This document shows positions 57,801 to 64,000 of a stretch of DNA of 64,000 nucleotides, one piece after another. This DNA is from Ariolimax columbianus (lineage: Eukaryota > Mollusca > Gastropoda > Stylommatophora > Arionidae), in NCBI GenBank assembly GCA_036924085.1, contig JAVGWX010000004.1, positions 78,756,941-78,820,940 on the forward strand, given 5' to 3'. The position numbers and the translations under genes were made by a program. Every line of letters starts with the position of its first letter. Position 1 is the first letter of the stretch. A model generated the notes under the pieces. It made no database searches, was not told the DNA's origin, and worked only from the letters and a program-made list of their open reading frames with translations.

Positions 57801-60800
57801 TCATTATCTCAGAATATGCATTATAGAGACTCTGGGAAAGCAAGCCGCCTTTATATCTTTAGTAACTTTTTATTCCTGTCTTATCTTCTCGATTTATTAA
57901 TCACTTTCTTTAAATTGAAATTGTTTTTAATTTAATAAATTAAAAGTATATTACCTGTTCTTTCAGAATAATTTATGTTTTTCACCAAAGTTTTTTATGA
58001 ACTTTATTTACAAAAATAAGTCTAAGTTTTGAGTAACTTAAAAACAAAGATGAATAAAAAATGTGGCTTTTATGTGTGTGATTTCAGTGGAGTTGAGCTT
58101 CTCTGAATCTGGACAGATAAATGATACCTCAGAAGAAGCAAAGGAATGGGTCCAGTCTGTGATATCACAGCAGAGAAACTGGCATGCAGAAATCATCACT
58201 GTCAATCTAGTGCCCTACTTCTCATCGGATACTAACAGCTTTGAAGAAGACCATGTCGCTATAGTCAAAGTTTTGAGCACCTTGAAGGAAGAAATAGCTG
58301 AAGTCACAGAGATAGTTAAGGTGTGTATTGAAGCCTTCATCTGATAATGAGTGACAGGTTTTTTAAGAGGTAGTCCCATAGCTTAGCAGTAGTAGCACAT
58401 TTCAGTCATGACTGACTATAGAATGATGTGACCTTGGAGTGGTAATTCTCTACTGAGTTTGTGGTTTTCTTTTTCCTTGTTGTGTTGTCATTTCACTTCT
58501 CTGTGTTGTAAGTGCTACTTTTCACCCAGCATGAGGTGGCTCTTGACAGATCATCTCCACTTGGGTCGGTCTGCATCTTCCCTTTTTCCAGGATGTCAGA
58601 CATGTCCAGTGCCTTCATGTCACACTTACACACATCTTTAAACTTCACCTGGTCGGTCAACTGTCCTTTTGCAATCTGTCAGCTATTCATAGAGGATATC
58701 TTTGGGGATGTAACCATCTTTCATGCAACGAACATGATTGTAGTCTTTGCTGTCTAAGGAGAGTGCATATACTTGGGAGACTGGTGCGAGAGTGCATCTC
58801 TGCATTTGTCACTTTGTCTCTCCATGTAATTCCATGAATAAATTGTAGGCTCCATATATTGTAGGTGTTAAGCCTGTGCACTTGTTTGGCATAGGTTGCT
58901 CAAGTTTCATGACCATATAGGAGCATGTTGATGACACATGCTTTATAAACCATGGCCTTGGTTTAAATTGTAAGTTTCTGGTTTTTCCATGCATTGTGAG
59001 ACAAGTATATTTAGCAGCAACTTTGTCGATGTGATTATCTATTTCTGGTTCTAGAGAGAGGTTGGCATTGATGAGGGACTCCAGATATGTGAATCGGTGC
59101 ACAGCTGTCAATTAATAATTAACGATGTTAAGTGTTGACAGGGCATCTACTTCCTATCCCAGTACATTTGTTTTGCTAAAACTTTTTGTGAAAGCATAAT
59201 CTTAGCATGCTTTGGAGAAGCGATCTTATCAAGGACTGAAGTTTCTGCTTACTGTGGGTGACAATTCTAGCATCATCAGCGATAAGCAAGTCCCTGATGG
59301 GGCCTCCTTGATCTTCACTTTGACCCTGAACATTGCAAGGTTAAGCAGCCGACCATCTGACCTAGTGTGAAGGCAGATTTTGTTATTTGTGTTACCAAAT
59401 GCATATGTTAAGACCAGGACTCAGCCTTGCTTAATACCACTGCAAAACCAAATGCATGTGTTAGGGCCAGGACTCAGCCTTGCTTAACACCACTGCAAAT
59501 ACCAAATGCATTGGTTAGGGCCAGGACTCAGCCTTGCTTAACACCACTAAATACCAAATGGTTATGATCTCCTACCATCAAATTGACTGTTTCATGGCCT
59601 CATATAATTAGTCAAAACAGTTTGCTTGGGCAGAGGATTTTGAAGTCCATCCAAGCTAACCAAATCAAATACCCTTGTCAGGTCAATGAAGACAATATAA
59701 AAGGGCTGATTCTGCTTGAGTGACTTTTCCTGAAGCTGCTGAAGAGAAAAAAGTCATGTTGATCTACTAAATATATTTGCTAAACCTGAATTGACACTTC
59801 GACTCCGGATACACATGCGCAAATTTTTTTAGCCATATGAAGATAGATTACTCTGGTGAAGAATTTGGCTGCAACACCGAGTAGAGAGACATCTCTATAG
59901 TTATTACAGTCACTTCTATCACTTTTATTTTTGTTTAATGTTACAATCTGTGCATCTAATTTTTTTAGGGTATAATGACCTTTTCCAACAGTGGCATAAT
60001 ATCATACACATCGGTTGCAAACATGCGCCTTCATAGTGTTTGATCAAATCAGGTGAGATCCCATTGCTGCCTGGTGCTCTTCCCAGTGCCAAGATGTTAG
60101 TGGCTTTATTAAAATCACCTACTAGAGATGGTTGGATGTTCTGCTCACCCACACTGGGATAGCTTTTGGCATTGTCAAGCGCTGTGAGAGTGACTATATT
60201 GCCACATGAATAGAGCTCAGAATAGTGCTCGACCCATAGCTCTATCTGCTATCCTTTGTCTGTTCTTTATTTTCTCACATGTAATGGTTTTAAAGTGGTG
60301 CTGTTTTCCTACTTATAGAACCAATATCCTTCTTTATACCATCGTACATTTGCCTGATGTTCCCTGTTTTTGCGGTAGTCTAAATTCTTTCACTGAACTG
60401 CAGCTATCATTCATTTGCGCAATGATGAACTGCTTGTTGAATGTGACTTCTGGCAGACTTGAAGGTGTGCAGAGTGCCTGTATTTGGAAGCTGCTTGTGT
60501 GTAATCAGAACATCACGCTTGGCCTCAATGACGGGTGTCACATCCATCACTTTCTCTTACTATTGTATAGGATGGAAGTGTTGAAGATTTTATCATACTA
60601 GAACTTCAGTATTATCTTCTTCTTCTTCTTCGTACGCTGTCAGACGTCAACTTGAATTTGTTCGAAGAAAGCAGCTGTCTTCCTGAGGCTGTCGACACTG
60701 CCATAGAGCTTGTCTAGTTTTGGCACTGGTGATGGCCACATGTGCTTTCTCTGGTCCTCGTATGTTGGGCAATTTTGCAGCAGATGTTCAGCGGTCATTT

Positions 60801-62533
60801 TCCCTGTACCACAGGTGCATTCGTCAGTGCCACCTATCTTCAGTTTATTAAATAGATGGTACCTCAGTCTGTTGTGGCCTGTACGGGAACTTCAGCATTA
60901 TAAGATGAGGCAACCAGTTCCATTCCTTGATACCTTCTTTCTTCCTCTTAGTCACTTCTCTTCTACCCCTGGGGGTATAGAAGTACTTTTGTATATACTT
61001 GCAATCGAGTATACAGACAAACAGGAGATTGGCCTTTTGTGTGTTTGTATAATGGAGTCTTTTTTTTTGCCTTCATGCAGTCAACTATTGGGTAGGAATT
61101 TTGTTACCTTTTGTTTTTTTGCCTGGACAGTGGCTGACAGCCTGCTCTTTACAATTTTCAACTGCCAAGGGTTCTTTTACGTGCACAGAGTGTACATGAC
61201 ACCTCCAAGTTCATCATCTGTCTCCAATAGGACTGAGTGCCTGATATCACCTCTGTCGAGATCAGGGGGAGCTTAAAACTTGCAGGATTTGAACACTCAC
61301 CTTTTCGCACATTCATTCATTCATTTTTTGAAAGGAACATGTCACCTCTCAGTTATAGTCGCATCCTTTCCCTGCTACCTTCTTCTTATAACTAAAGCAG
61401 TTGTGTGCCCATTTTTCATCAGAGAATCACAATCCTTGTCTCTTTGTGGGGAAAGATGAGAGCATTTTCCTGAGCCACCCTCCATTAAAAATTGACACAA
61501 ATTTCATCTTGTGACGGCATTATTTTTTACTATGGTTGTTGATTTTGAGAGCCTAAAACCTTTTTATTTGGCAGTCTATACATATGATTTGTTTGTGTGT
61601 AGAGACATAAATTAATAAAGATCTTGTTGGTGTTTATGTTGTGTGTGTGTTAGTTTCTGAGATACAAGAAGATGAAGGTGGAAATGGTGAAAAATAGCAC
61701 AAACCTTTAGACTCACCTATTTCTGGATATGGCCAGAATCCAAATCAATCTTTGAAATTGTCACAGAACACTGATAGTGTTTTTTACAAGATCGGCCTAT
61801 CTGTTAATTTCTACTACAAATGTATTTATTACATCTTCATAAATAAACTAAACACATCTACTTAAGAAAAATACTAATATTTATACTTGTTATTATGTAT
61901 CTAGCTAATTCCACTTCTCGTTGAAATGTTTGCTTTTTTTTTGCCATACCAATCAAATGTACAAAACTTTGTAACAAATTACAAAATCTACAGATGTATT
62001 CCAATAACATTGATTTTAAAATGTGTCGATGGATTTGTCTTTAATTAGATTAGTTTTCTATCTATCTCAAATGTGACACTGGTGGCCATAATTGATCAAT
62101 CTGAAAGCTGCGGCGTGCAGCAGCAAATGAGTTAGATGATAAATTACTAACTACGATTTCATCCATCCATTCACGGTTTTCTTAAACACACTGTTTGATG
62201 AAACCATACTATGATTAGCAAAAACATTTTCTTTTTAAAATTTTACATTTTTTGTTGAAGCTGGAGTGTTAGTAATGCACACCAAAATGGTTTGCTATTT
62301 TTGCAATAGGCACAATATACTCAGTTTCAGTGACAATGTTTCTGTATTTTTCCAGATTGCCTGTATCATTCCATGGAGACCTCCCTGCGCTGAGAGCGAG
62401 GCTTCCTGTGACTTCACTCAGCTTTCCAAGGATGCTTGTGACTTGTATATTATCAATCCTGACAGTTTTACTGATTTAGATAATATGAAATGTAGAGCAA
62501 AGGCAAACATTCCACTATCAAAGCTGCTCTATG
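48749..62533 (+). CDS. Chitobiase-like secreted protein (GH18 fold), N-terminal four coding exons; probably catalytically inactive
   Basis: Joined exons 48749-48889, 51295-51451, 58088-58320 and 62356-62533 give about 236 residues in one frame; the rest lies beyond the window. The order of landmarks follows di-N-acetylchitobiase, a lysosomal GH18 enzyme that removes the reducing-end GlcNAc from N-glycan cores: signal peptide, ADCPC at the mature N-terminus, AHSKG at the first sheet strands, a WxP block and the DACD strand. The family's DGINIDIE catalytic motif aligns with AEIITVNL, which lacks the catalytic Glu and the Asp pair, and the later MSYDE aligns with INPDS, losing the Tyr. Frame, length and splice sites are intact, so this reads as a divergent pseudoenzyme rather than a decayed gene. 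Expression, 5' UTR and the C-terminal half are not visible. Confidence 0.82.
48950..50057 (+). mobile_element. RTE-like LINE reverse transcriptase fragment in intron 1
   Basis: Broken frames read 'SPNYKALGVDNILTDAIKA' (49460-49505), 'CSSYRGIFVLSHVGNIFSRV' (49630-49690), 'SRGCTDAIFTFRQLREKNTI' and 'KKFHMAFIDQEKTF', equivalent to the A and B finger blocks and the first palm block (AFIDxxKAFD). The clear part starts at about 49330. It ends where a CR1-like LINE begins. Confidence 0.7.
49645..49770. repeat. Perfect 63-bp tandem duplication
   Basis: The 63-bp unit beginning 'gggcatatttgtcctgagcc' occurs twice without differences and is in frame (21 codons, IFVLSHVGNIFSRV repeated). Perfect identity in an otherwise decayed LINE indicates a recent local duplication. 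Confidence 0.92.
50062..50517 (+). mobile_element. CR1-like LINE 3' fragment in intron 1
   Basis: It begins at the GDINMLERIQKRA block and ends with 'gacgtcaagttaag'. It is decayed by small deletions (for example around the LRKTGLQCL block). Confidence 0.88.
50570..50790 (+). repeat. REP-2 dispersed repeat, 3' half
   Basis: It runs from 'gaagatcaacatgatcc' to the (CAA)n tail at about 50775-50790. It is inverted relative to the next copy, about 100 bp away. Confidence 0.75.
50893..51233 (-). repeat. REP-2 dispersed repeat, near full length
   Basis: It starts with 'attgttgttgtttattgtcc' and ends with 'ggactaacgtctcagttccc', 60 bp before exon 2 of the chitobiase-like gene. Confidence 0.78.
51295..51451 (+). 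CDS. Chitobiase-like gene, coding exon 2
   Basis: The acceptor 'gacttttaacag' precedes GTG CTT GTG TTC. The exon encodes 52 residues plus one base: VLVFSNGTTDVSAWSWDSIT, then a strand-like SLIVP, and ANTMCIAHSKGRKFGIT. The MCxAHSKG block is a strong match to chitobiase, where the human enzyme has MCYAHSKGARVVL. The donor is GTACAT (phase 1). Confidence 0.88.
51452..51754. other. Intron 2, left part
   Basis: AT-rich intronic sequence, nothing recognised. Confidence 0.35.
51755..52170 (+). repeat. REP-4 dispersed repeat
   Basis: It matches 12828-13245 in order, from 'gaactgcaccaaaatggtgc' to 'caacatgttcatgacataat', with an extra ~25 bp near 51845. Confidence 0.65.
52250..52470 (+). mobile_element. 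RNase H-type LINE fragment (N-terminal half of the domain)
   Basis: It reads 'ETWIHVYTDGSSYEATSNGG' and, after a frame change, 'SNNFHAEAEALYILH', the first Asp and the Glu helix of RNase H. The second half of the domain is missing. Confidence 0.65.
52471..52784. other. Unassigned stretch
   Basis: A 'gggacatgggttcaaaatct' block near 52595 resembles a SINE B box; no full SINE could be delimited. Confidence 0.25.
52785..53102 (-). mobile_element. RTE-like LINE, C-terminal part (split by the CR1 insertion)
   Basis: The - strand frame 52794-53087 reads 'MNCMEPKQGLNHVGAQKQIL', 'LSWLGHNMRHESLLQGKIQG' and 'FAVMKRTAEDRVKCRDILRQ', a LINE C-terminus. It continues the copy at 57316-57850: the join restores the sequence across a 92-bp repeated unit. 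Confidence 0.8.
53184..56108 (-). CDS. CR1-like LINE ORF2: endonuclease and reverse transcriptase
   Basis: 974 residues, a usual length for this family. It would nick target DNA and reverse-transcribe the LINE RNA at the nick. An N-terminal Cys-containing segment is followed by an APE-type endonuclease (~53-265): FYANVRS with Asn60, LTESW with Glu87, MGDFN (193-196) and SSDHQI with Asp261-His262. The reverse transcriptase (~530-800) has YRPVSL, VIYLDFAKAFD (first catalytic Asp at 625), GVPQGSVLGP and FADD (711-714). The C-terminus holds RPRLEYCVQVWSPY and LERIQKRATKMI, as in CR1 elements. No stop, frameshift or lost catalytic residue is seen. The start is the first Met after the ORF1 stop, 8 bp downstream, suggesting translational re-initiation. 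Confidence 0.93.
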   Translation of the reverse strand: MKYETKDRPTIGCYRGCSQRGNLVSGKCEIHSRKANTKMIKQKQKEENQQHYKLKCFYANVRSIVNKREELELYVEEEKPDIIGLTESWTYEEIADSELEIEGYTMLRKDRIIGDKTKGGGVLLYCINSVNITIKDYLSCGNKNESVWGEIESGGEKTVIGVCYRCPSSQKEEDEELISSIAKASKGKLLLMGDFNYPEIKWDMAEALVESKPFVTCITDNFLIQHVEAATRGKNILDLVFTTEENMIENVTVGELFGSSDHQIIRWDLIAGKEVNINTRTYDYSKTDVKRMKEAANHIIWKDIIVGTDVEQEWESFKTVLETLKEECVPCREVNPKRKKWITRFVVKCRRAKNKAWQKYIEAGKSKETYVKYLDKQNISQKANKTAKIDFEKKLAQRIKTDSKSFFSYVRNKQRTKDKVGPLIDSTGKIISENREAANLLNQYFGTVFTKEDCSEIPEPIDIFQRDMDTAGLRSICITEEMVFKKLEGLKVNKCPGQDGIHPKLLYEIRNQLAKPLAILCSQSLTKGIVPRDWKDAGVTPLFKKGKKSDPANYRPVSLTSIVCKLLESIIKENIVMHLEKFNLIRNSQHGFTRGRSCLTNLLEFMEEVTKIIDKGEPVDVIYLDFAKAFDRVPHQRLFRKLKSHGIGGEVAKWIENWLTGRRQRVGINKEYSEWSEVKSGVPQGSVLGPILFLIYINDLDIDMRSMIAKFADDTKLCSSVSSKAEVDILMSDLDKIREWSVSWQMEFNVDKCTVIHMGRSNMEHKYRMGENNIRKIDKERDLGVIIDHTGKVSEQVKVAVKKANAMLGMIKRNIKHRSKEVIVKLYKALVRPRLEYCVQVWSPYHRGDINMLERIQKRATKMIVGFQNYSYEERLRKTGLQCLEERRIRGDLIQVYKMIRGIDKLDYNKFFKIQPPTITRGHSHKLIKERSRLDIRKYFFSQRVVSAWNALPGEVVEAGTVNAFKNKLDAHRF
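56117..56968 (-). CDS. CR1-like LINE ORF1: zinc-binding, coiled-coil and esterase protein
   Basis: 283 residues. Two CxxC pairs (Cys18/21 and Cys39/42) form a probable zinc-binding unit. Residues ~43-90 are Glu/Lys-rich heptads, a likely coiled coil for oligomerisation. Residues ~115-280 form an SGNH-type esterase: GDSMV (125-129, nucleophile Ser127), AGTNN (175-179) and LDRGGLH (Asp256, His261). Esterase ORF1 proteins are known in CR1/L2-type LINEs and are thought to help RNP assembly or membrane contact, though their role is not settled. The catalytic residues look intact. The N-terminus is basic (ATKTRRTAARKG). Confidence 0.9.
   Translation of the reverse strand: MATKTRRTAARKGQVRLCDLCGENVSITTTLEDEGTVLCRICRVEERQAQMECNIRENEKRLEEIEKRQMEIEGKQVKMEEILKKLQSRCSQGSKGDLSEETAHRAESFGEKYAHIGEGSVLVVGDSMVREVGRHLSKQHNMFERMDIGGAKIEDIEGRIKRLDDKGNSHVVVLAGTNNVKRDGTEIIMDKYKSLMRTLKEKKFRKVTMMGILDRADGSDYLDSKIIGINLRLQVMCADMGMEFIDVKVDKSKMLDRGGLHLNEIGQHVVAKYMFYHCVRNLN
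57316..57850 (-). mobile_element. RTE-like LINE, reverse transcriptase part (split by CR1)
   Basis: The - strand frame 57352-57843 reads 'GVTVNGTSANLIKLSDDQTL', 'TKEFGTKINTSKTKTLVISK', 'INGEIIEQEQKFKYFGQTIT' and 'EDIRNETEIKVKEG', a LINE palm and thumb. The YADD motif appears as LSDD. A 92-bp duplication covers its left end (57316-57407 repeats from 57408). Its C-terminal part is at 52785-53102. Confidence 0.8.
57851..58087. other. Intron 2, right end
   Basis: AT-rich intron sequence with a T-rich tract before the acceptor 'tgatttcag' at 58079-58087. Confidence 0.5.
58088..58320 (+). CDS. Chitobiase-like gene, coding exon 3 (altered catalytic strand)
   Basis: Acceptor 'tgtgatttcag'; with the leftover G of exon 2 the first codon is GTG (V). 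It encodes VELSFSESGQINDTSEEAKE, then WVQSVISQQRNWHAEIITVN, LVPYFSSDTN and a helical stretch VAIVKVLSTLKEEIAEVTEI. In chitobiases this exon would hold the strand with DxxDxDxE. Here the aligned stretch is AEIITVNL, so no acid-base Glu remains. There are no stops, and the donor is GTGTGT (phase 0). Confidence 0.8.
58321..58499. other. Intron 3, left end
   Basis: Nothing recognised. Confidence 0.3.
58500..60205 (-). mobile_element. RTE-like LINE reverse transcriptase copy in intron 3
   Basis: The - strand, read from 60205 down, gives 'NILALGRAPGSNGISPDLIK' (~60050-60110), palm sequence around a triplicated 'KQGxVLAL' block (59395-59560), 'FTYLESLINANLSLEPEIDN' (~59030-59090) and 'HGITWRDKVTNAEMHSRTSL' (~58775-58840), ending near 58540. 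Many stops and frameshifts are present. Confidence 0.8.
59395..59568. repeat. 54-bp tandem triplication inside a LINE
   Basis: The unit starts 'accaaatgcat' and contains 'ccaggactcagccttgctta'. It occurs at about 59395, 59448 and 59502 with small differences, then a partial fourth start at 59554. Confidence 0.9.
60206..60600. other. Intron 3, unassigned stretch
   Basis: A + open frame (60206-60601) runs across it without any recognised domain. It may be the complement of more LINE sequence. Confidence 0.3.
60616..60886 (-). mobile_element. RNase H-type LINE 3' insertion with target duplication
   Basis: Flanked by 'gaacttcagtattat' (60601-60615) and 'gaacttcagcattat' (60887-60901), a 15-bp target duplication with one mismatch. 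The 271-bp insert starts with the reversed (GAA)n tail and encodes, on the - strand, 'FNKLKIGGTDECTCGTGKMT', 'AEHLLQNCPTYEDQRKHMW' and the stop, very close to the 38553-39428 insertion. Confidence 0.92.
60887..61480. other. Intron 3, unassigned stretch
   Basis: Nothing recognised. Confidence 0.3.
61485..61870. repeat. Dispersed repeat related to the 1581-2203 insertion
   Basis: 'gagacataaattaataaaga' and 'gttagtttctgagatacaag' followed by 'aagatg' match 1680-1765. The following ~170 bp (61700-61870) match 62590-62760 on the other side of exon 4. The outer limits are not clear. Confidence 0.5.
61871..62355. other. Intron 3, right end
   Basis: AT-rich; the polypyrimidine tract and acceptor 'tatttttccag' are at 62345-62355. 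Confidence 0.5.
62356..62533 (+). CDS. Chitobiase-like gene, coding exon 4
   Basis: It encodes 59 residues plus one base: IACIIPWRPPCAESEASCDF, TQLSKDACDLYIINPDSFTD and CRAKANIPLSKLLYG. PWxPxC corresponds to the AWSPxxxDxRC block and DACDLYIINPD to DACDFLFVMSYDE of chitobiase, with Tyr replaced by Pro. 'ANIPLSKLLYG' matches the helix start after that strand. The donor is GTTAGT (phase 1). No later exon is found before 64000. Confidence 0.85.
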
Positions 62534-62574
62534 GTTAGTATTTACTGCTTCTTTTTAACCTTCTAGGGTCCACA

Positions 62575-62770
62575 TTTTTGTTATTATGTCACAAACATTT
62601 AGACTTACCCATTTTTGAGTACACCAGTTGTCTTGTAAATCCATGAAATTGCCACAAAGCACTGATAGTGTTCCTAACTAGATCAGCATATTTGTTAGTT
62701 CTACTACAGACGTATTTGTAACATCTACATAAACAATCTAAACAGGTGCACCTCAGAAAAATCTGTTGCA
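62575..62770. repeat. Repeat copy downstream of exon 4
   Basis: 'cactgatagtgtt', 'tttgttagttctactacaga' and 'catctacataaacaatctaa' match 61765-61860 in the same orientation, at perhaps 70-75% identity by eye. Confidence 0.5.
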
Positions 62771-63039
62771 ACAACTTAACTTCATCACAGTCAATAATGA
62801 GATGACCCTCTAAATCCATGTGAAACAGAAAAAAACCGTTAAAGAATGATCTAAAGTCAAAATCGCCATTATTATTGATGTCTGTGCGGCGGAAATGACC
62901 TTGTTTTCGATTCAGACATTTCTATAGCAAAACCAGTGTTAACACAATGAATACACCAGTTAGCATACAGAGACAATGCCCCAGGCAAATCTTTTCTTCA
63001 ATGGTTCAGTAAAAGCTAACAAATATGTCTCTAGGTTCA
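62771..63039. other. Intron 4, unassigned stretch
   Basis: It includes the ~50-bp block (62965-63015) shared with 3825-3880. Confidence 0.4.
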
Positions 63040-63041
63040 GG

Positions 63042-63482
63042 GTGCTTTTTTATGTGTTACCTGTTGTGATATTCTGTTATGTGTTATCTGTTGTGATATT
63101 TTGTTATGTGTTACCTGTTGTGATATTTGTGATTGTTACCTCTTGTGATATTCTGTTATATGTTACTTCTTGTGATATTATTCTGTTATGTGTTACCTGT
63201 TGTTATATTTTTGATGTTACCTGTTGTGATATTCTGTTATGTGTTACCTGTTGTGATATCCTGTTATGTGTTACCTGTTGTGATATTCTGTTATGTGTTA
63301 CCTGTTGTGATATTCTGTTATGTGTTACCTGTTGTGATATTCTAATATATATTATCTGTTGTGATATTTGTGATATGTTACCAGTTGTGATATTCTATGT
63401 TATATGTTACCTGTTGTGAATTTTGTAATATGTTACCTGGTGTGATATTTTGCTATGTGTTACCTGTTGTGATATTTTGTGG
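63042..63482. repeat. 27-bp minisatellite, about 16 units
   Basis: The unit is 'gttatgtgttacctgttgtg' plus 'atattct', with variants that lose or gain 3-12 bp. Because 27 is divisible by three, a + frame stays open as repeated LPVVIFCYV; it is an artefact of the repeat. Confidence 0.95.
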
Positions 63483-63519
63483 TGAAGATGATGGCTTGCT
63501 ATTCTCTTGTTAAATCGTG

Positions 63520-63960
63520 ATAGTTGAGGAATAGTCTTGAATTTTAACTAGAGCTTGTAGATCCTCAGATGGTTGTTCTGCACTTCCCACTGTTATACTG
63601 TAGTCCTGGTGTTCACTCATGCGTACCACGTGACCTGCCCACCTGTACTTTCTGATCAATGCTGTATCTGTGATGCCATTGAAGCAGGTTTGACTCCTGA
63701 TGGGGGGTGTTGCAGATGTGGTCTCGTAGTGAAAGTGACAGGTTCTACGCTACATCGCTCGTTGAGTAGCTTGAAGCAGCGCCATGTCACTTTTTCTGAG
63801 GTTTGTCACCTCACAGTTATACACCATTGCTGGATTGACTAGGCTGTTGAAGGTGTGAGCTTTGTTGTTTTTTTATCTGTTGAAGTACTGTCATTGTGGC
63901 TGAAGCTGAACCACCCAGCAGCTCACCTTCGGGACATCTTTTTATGCATATAATGTACTC
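63520..63960 (-). mobile_element. LINE reverse transcriptase C-terminal fragment
   Basis: The - strand near 63560-63665 reads 'LIRKYRWAGHVVRMSEHQDY', then 'SITVGSAEQPSEDLQAL', the 'RWAGHVVRM' tail of RTE/R1-type LINEs. Upstream on the - strand decayed sequence ('VYNCEVTNLRK') continues to the window edge. Confidence 0.6.
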
Positions 63961-64000
63961 ATGTCTGTTCGGGCACATGGTCTAACTTCAAGAGGATGTC

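Noticed and set aside
60206..61276. 131- and 188-residue + frames in intron 3
   Set aside because: The second is mostly the complement of the RNase H LINE insertion; the first shows no family features.
62976..63419. 147-residue frame of repeated LPVVIFCYV
   Set aside because: It is the reading of a 27-bp minisatellite in an intron.

Overview
The window looks like gene-poor, repeat-saturated genomic DNA from an invertebrate animal. It has AT-rich background, introns with GT/AG junctions, many non-LTR retrotransposon fragments, tRNA-derived SINEs, mariner, hAT and piggyBac-like DNA transposons, and microsatellites. No prokaryotic operon, rRNA or CRISPR is visible. The mix of CR1-type LINEs with an esterase ORF1, RTE-like LINEs ending in a C2H2 finger and a degenerate CCTAA-type interstitial array would suit a lophotrochozoan, perhaps a gastropod mollusc. 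That taxon is an inference.

One host gene is clear. Four coding exons on the + strand (48749-48889, 51295-51451, 58088-58320, 62356-62533) join in frame into the N-terminal ~236 residues of a secreted protein related to di-N-acetylchitobiase (glycoside hydrolase family 18). The gene runs off the right edge. The family landmarks around the catalytic strand are present, but the acidic catalytic motif is replaced by non-acidic residues, so the product looks like a catalytically dead chitobiase paralogue. Its introns hold much of the transposon load in the right third of the window.

The best-preserved mobile element is a full-length CR1-like LINE at 53103-57315 (- strand), lying antisense in intron 2. 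It has an intact ORF1 (zinc-binding CxxC pairs, coiled coil, SGNH esterase) and an intact 974-residue ORF2 (endonuclease plus reverse transcriptase). It sits inside an older RTE-like LINE, exactly within one unit of a 92-bp duplication, so its boundaries can be read to the base. At least nine truncated relatives of the same family lie elsewhere.

Layout: 1-7600 LINE, REP-1, REP-2 and SINE fragments; 7.7-12.3 kb RTE-like LINE pieces, a hAT element with target duplication, and a foldback mariner; 12.8-19.7 kb SINEs, a second foldback mariner, a Tc1/mariner transposase remnant and CR1 pieces; 20.0-20.7 kb a 30-bp minisatellite; 21-24 kb CR1 pieces; 24.9-26.9 kb an RTE-like LINE carrying three nested insertions; 27.2-28.5 kb a ~1-kb-spaced duplication, one copy holding a 20-bp retrotransposon tail insertion; 29-36 kb REP-1, REP-2, a third foldback mariner and a 41-bp minisatellite grown inside LINE coding sequence; 36-44.3 kb LINEs, including an intact RNase H domain inserted into a CR1 copy, and a telomere-like tract; 45-47.7 kb nested REP-2/CR1 and a SINE; 48.7 kb to the end the chitobiase-like gene and its transposon-filled introns.

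Two unnamed dispersed families recur and are labelled here REP-1 (about 350 bp, (GAA)n 3' tail) and REP-2 (about 350 bp, (CAA)n 3' tail). Strands given for them follow the tail. SINE-A to SINE-D are also local labels.
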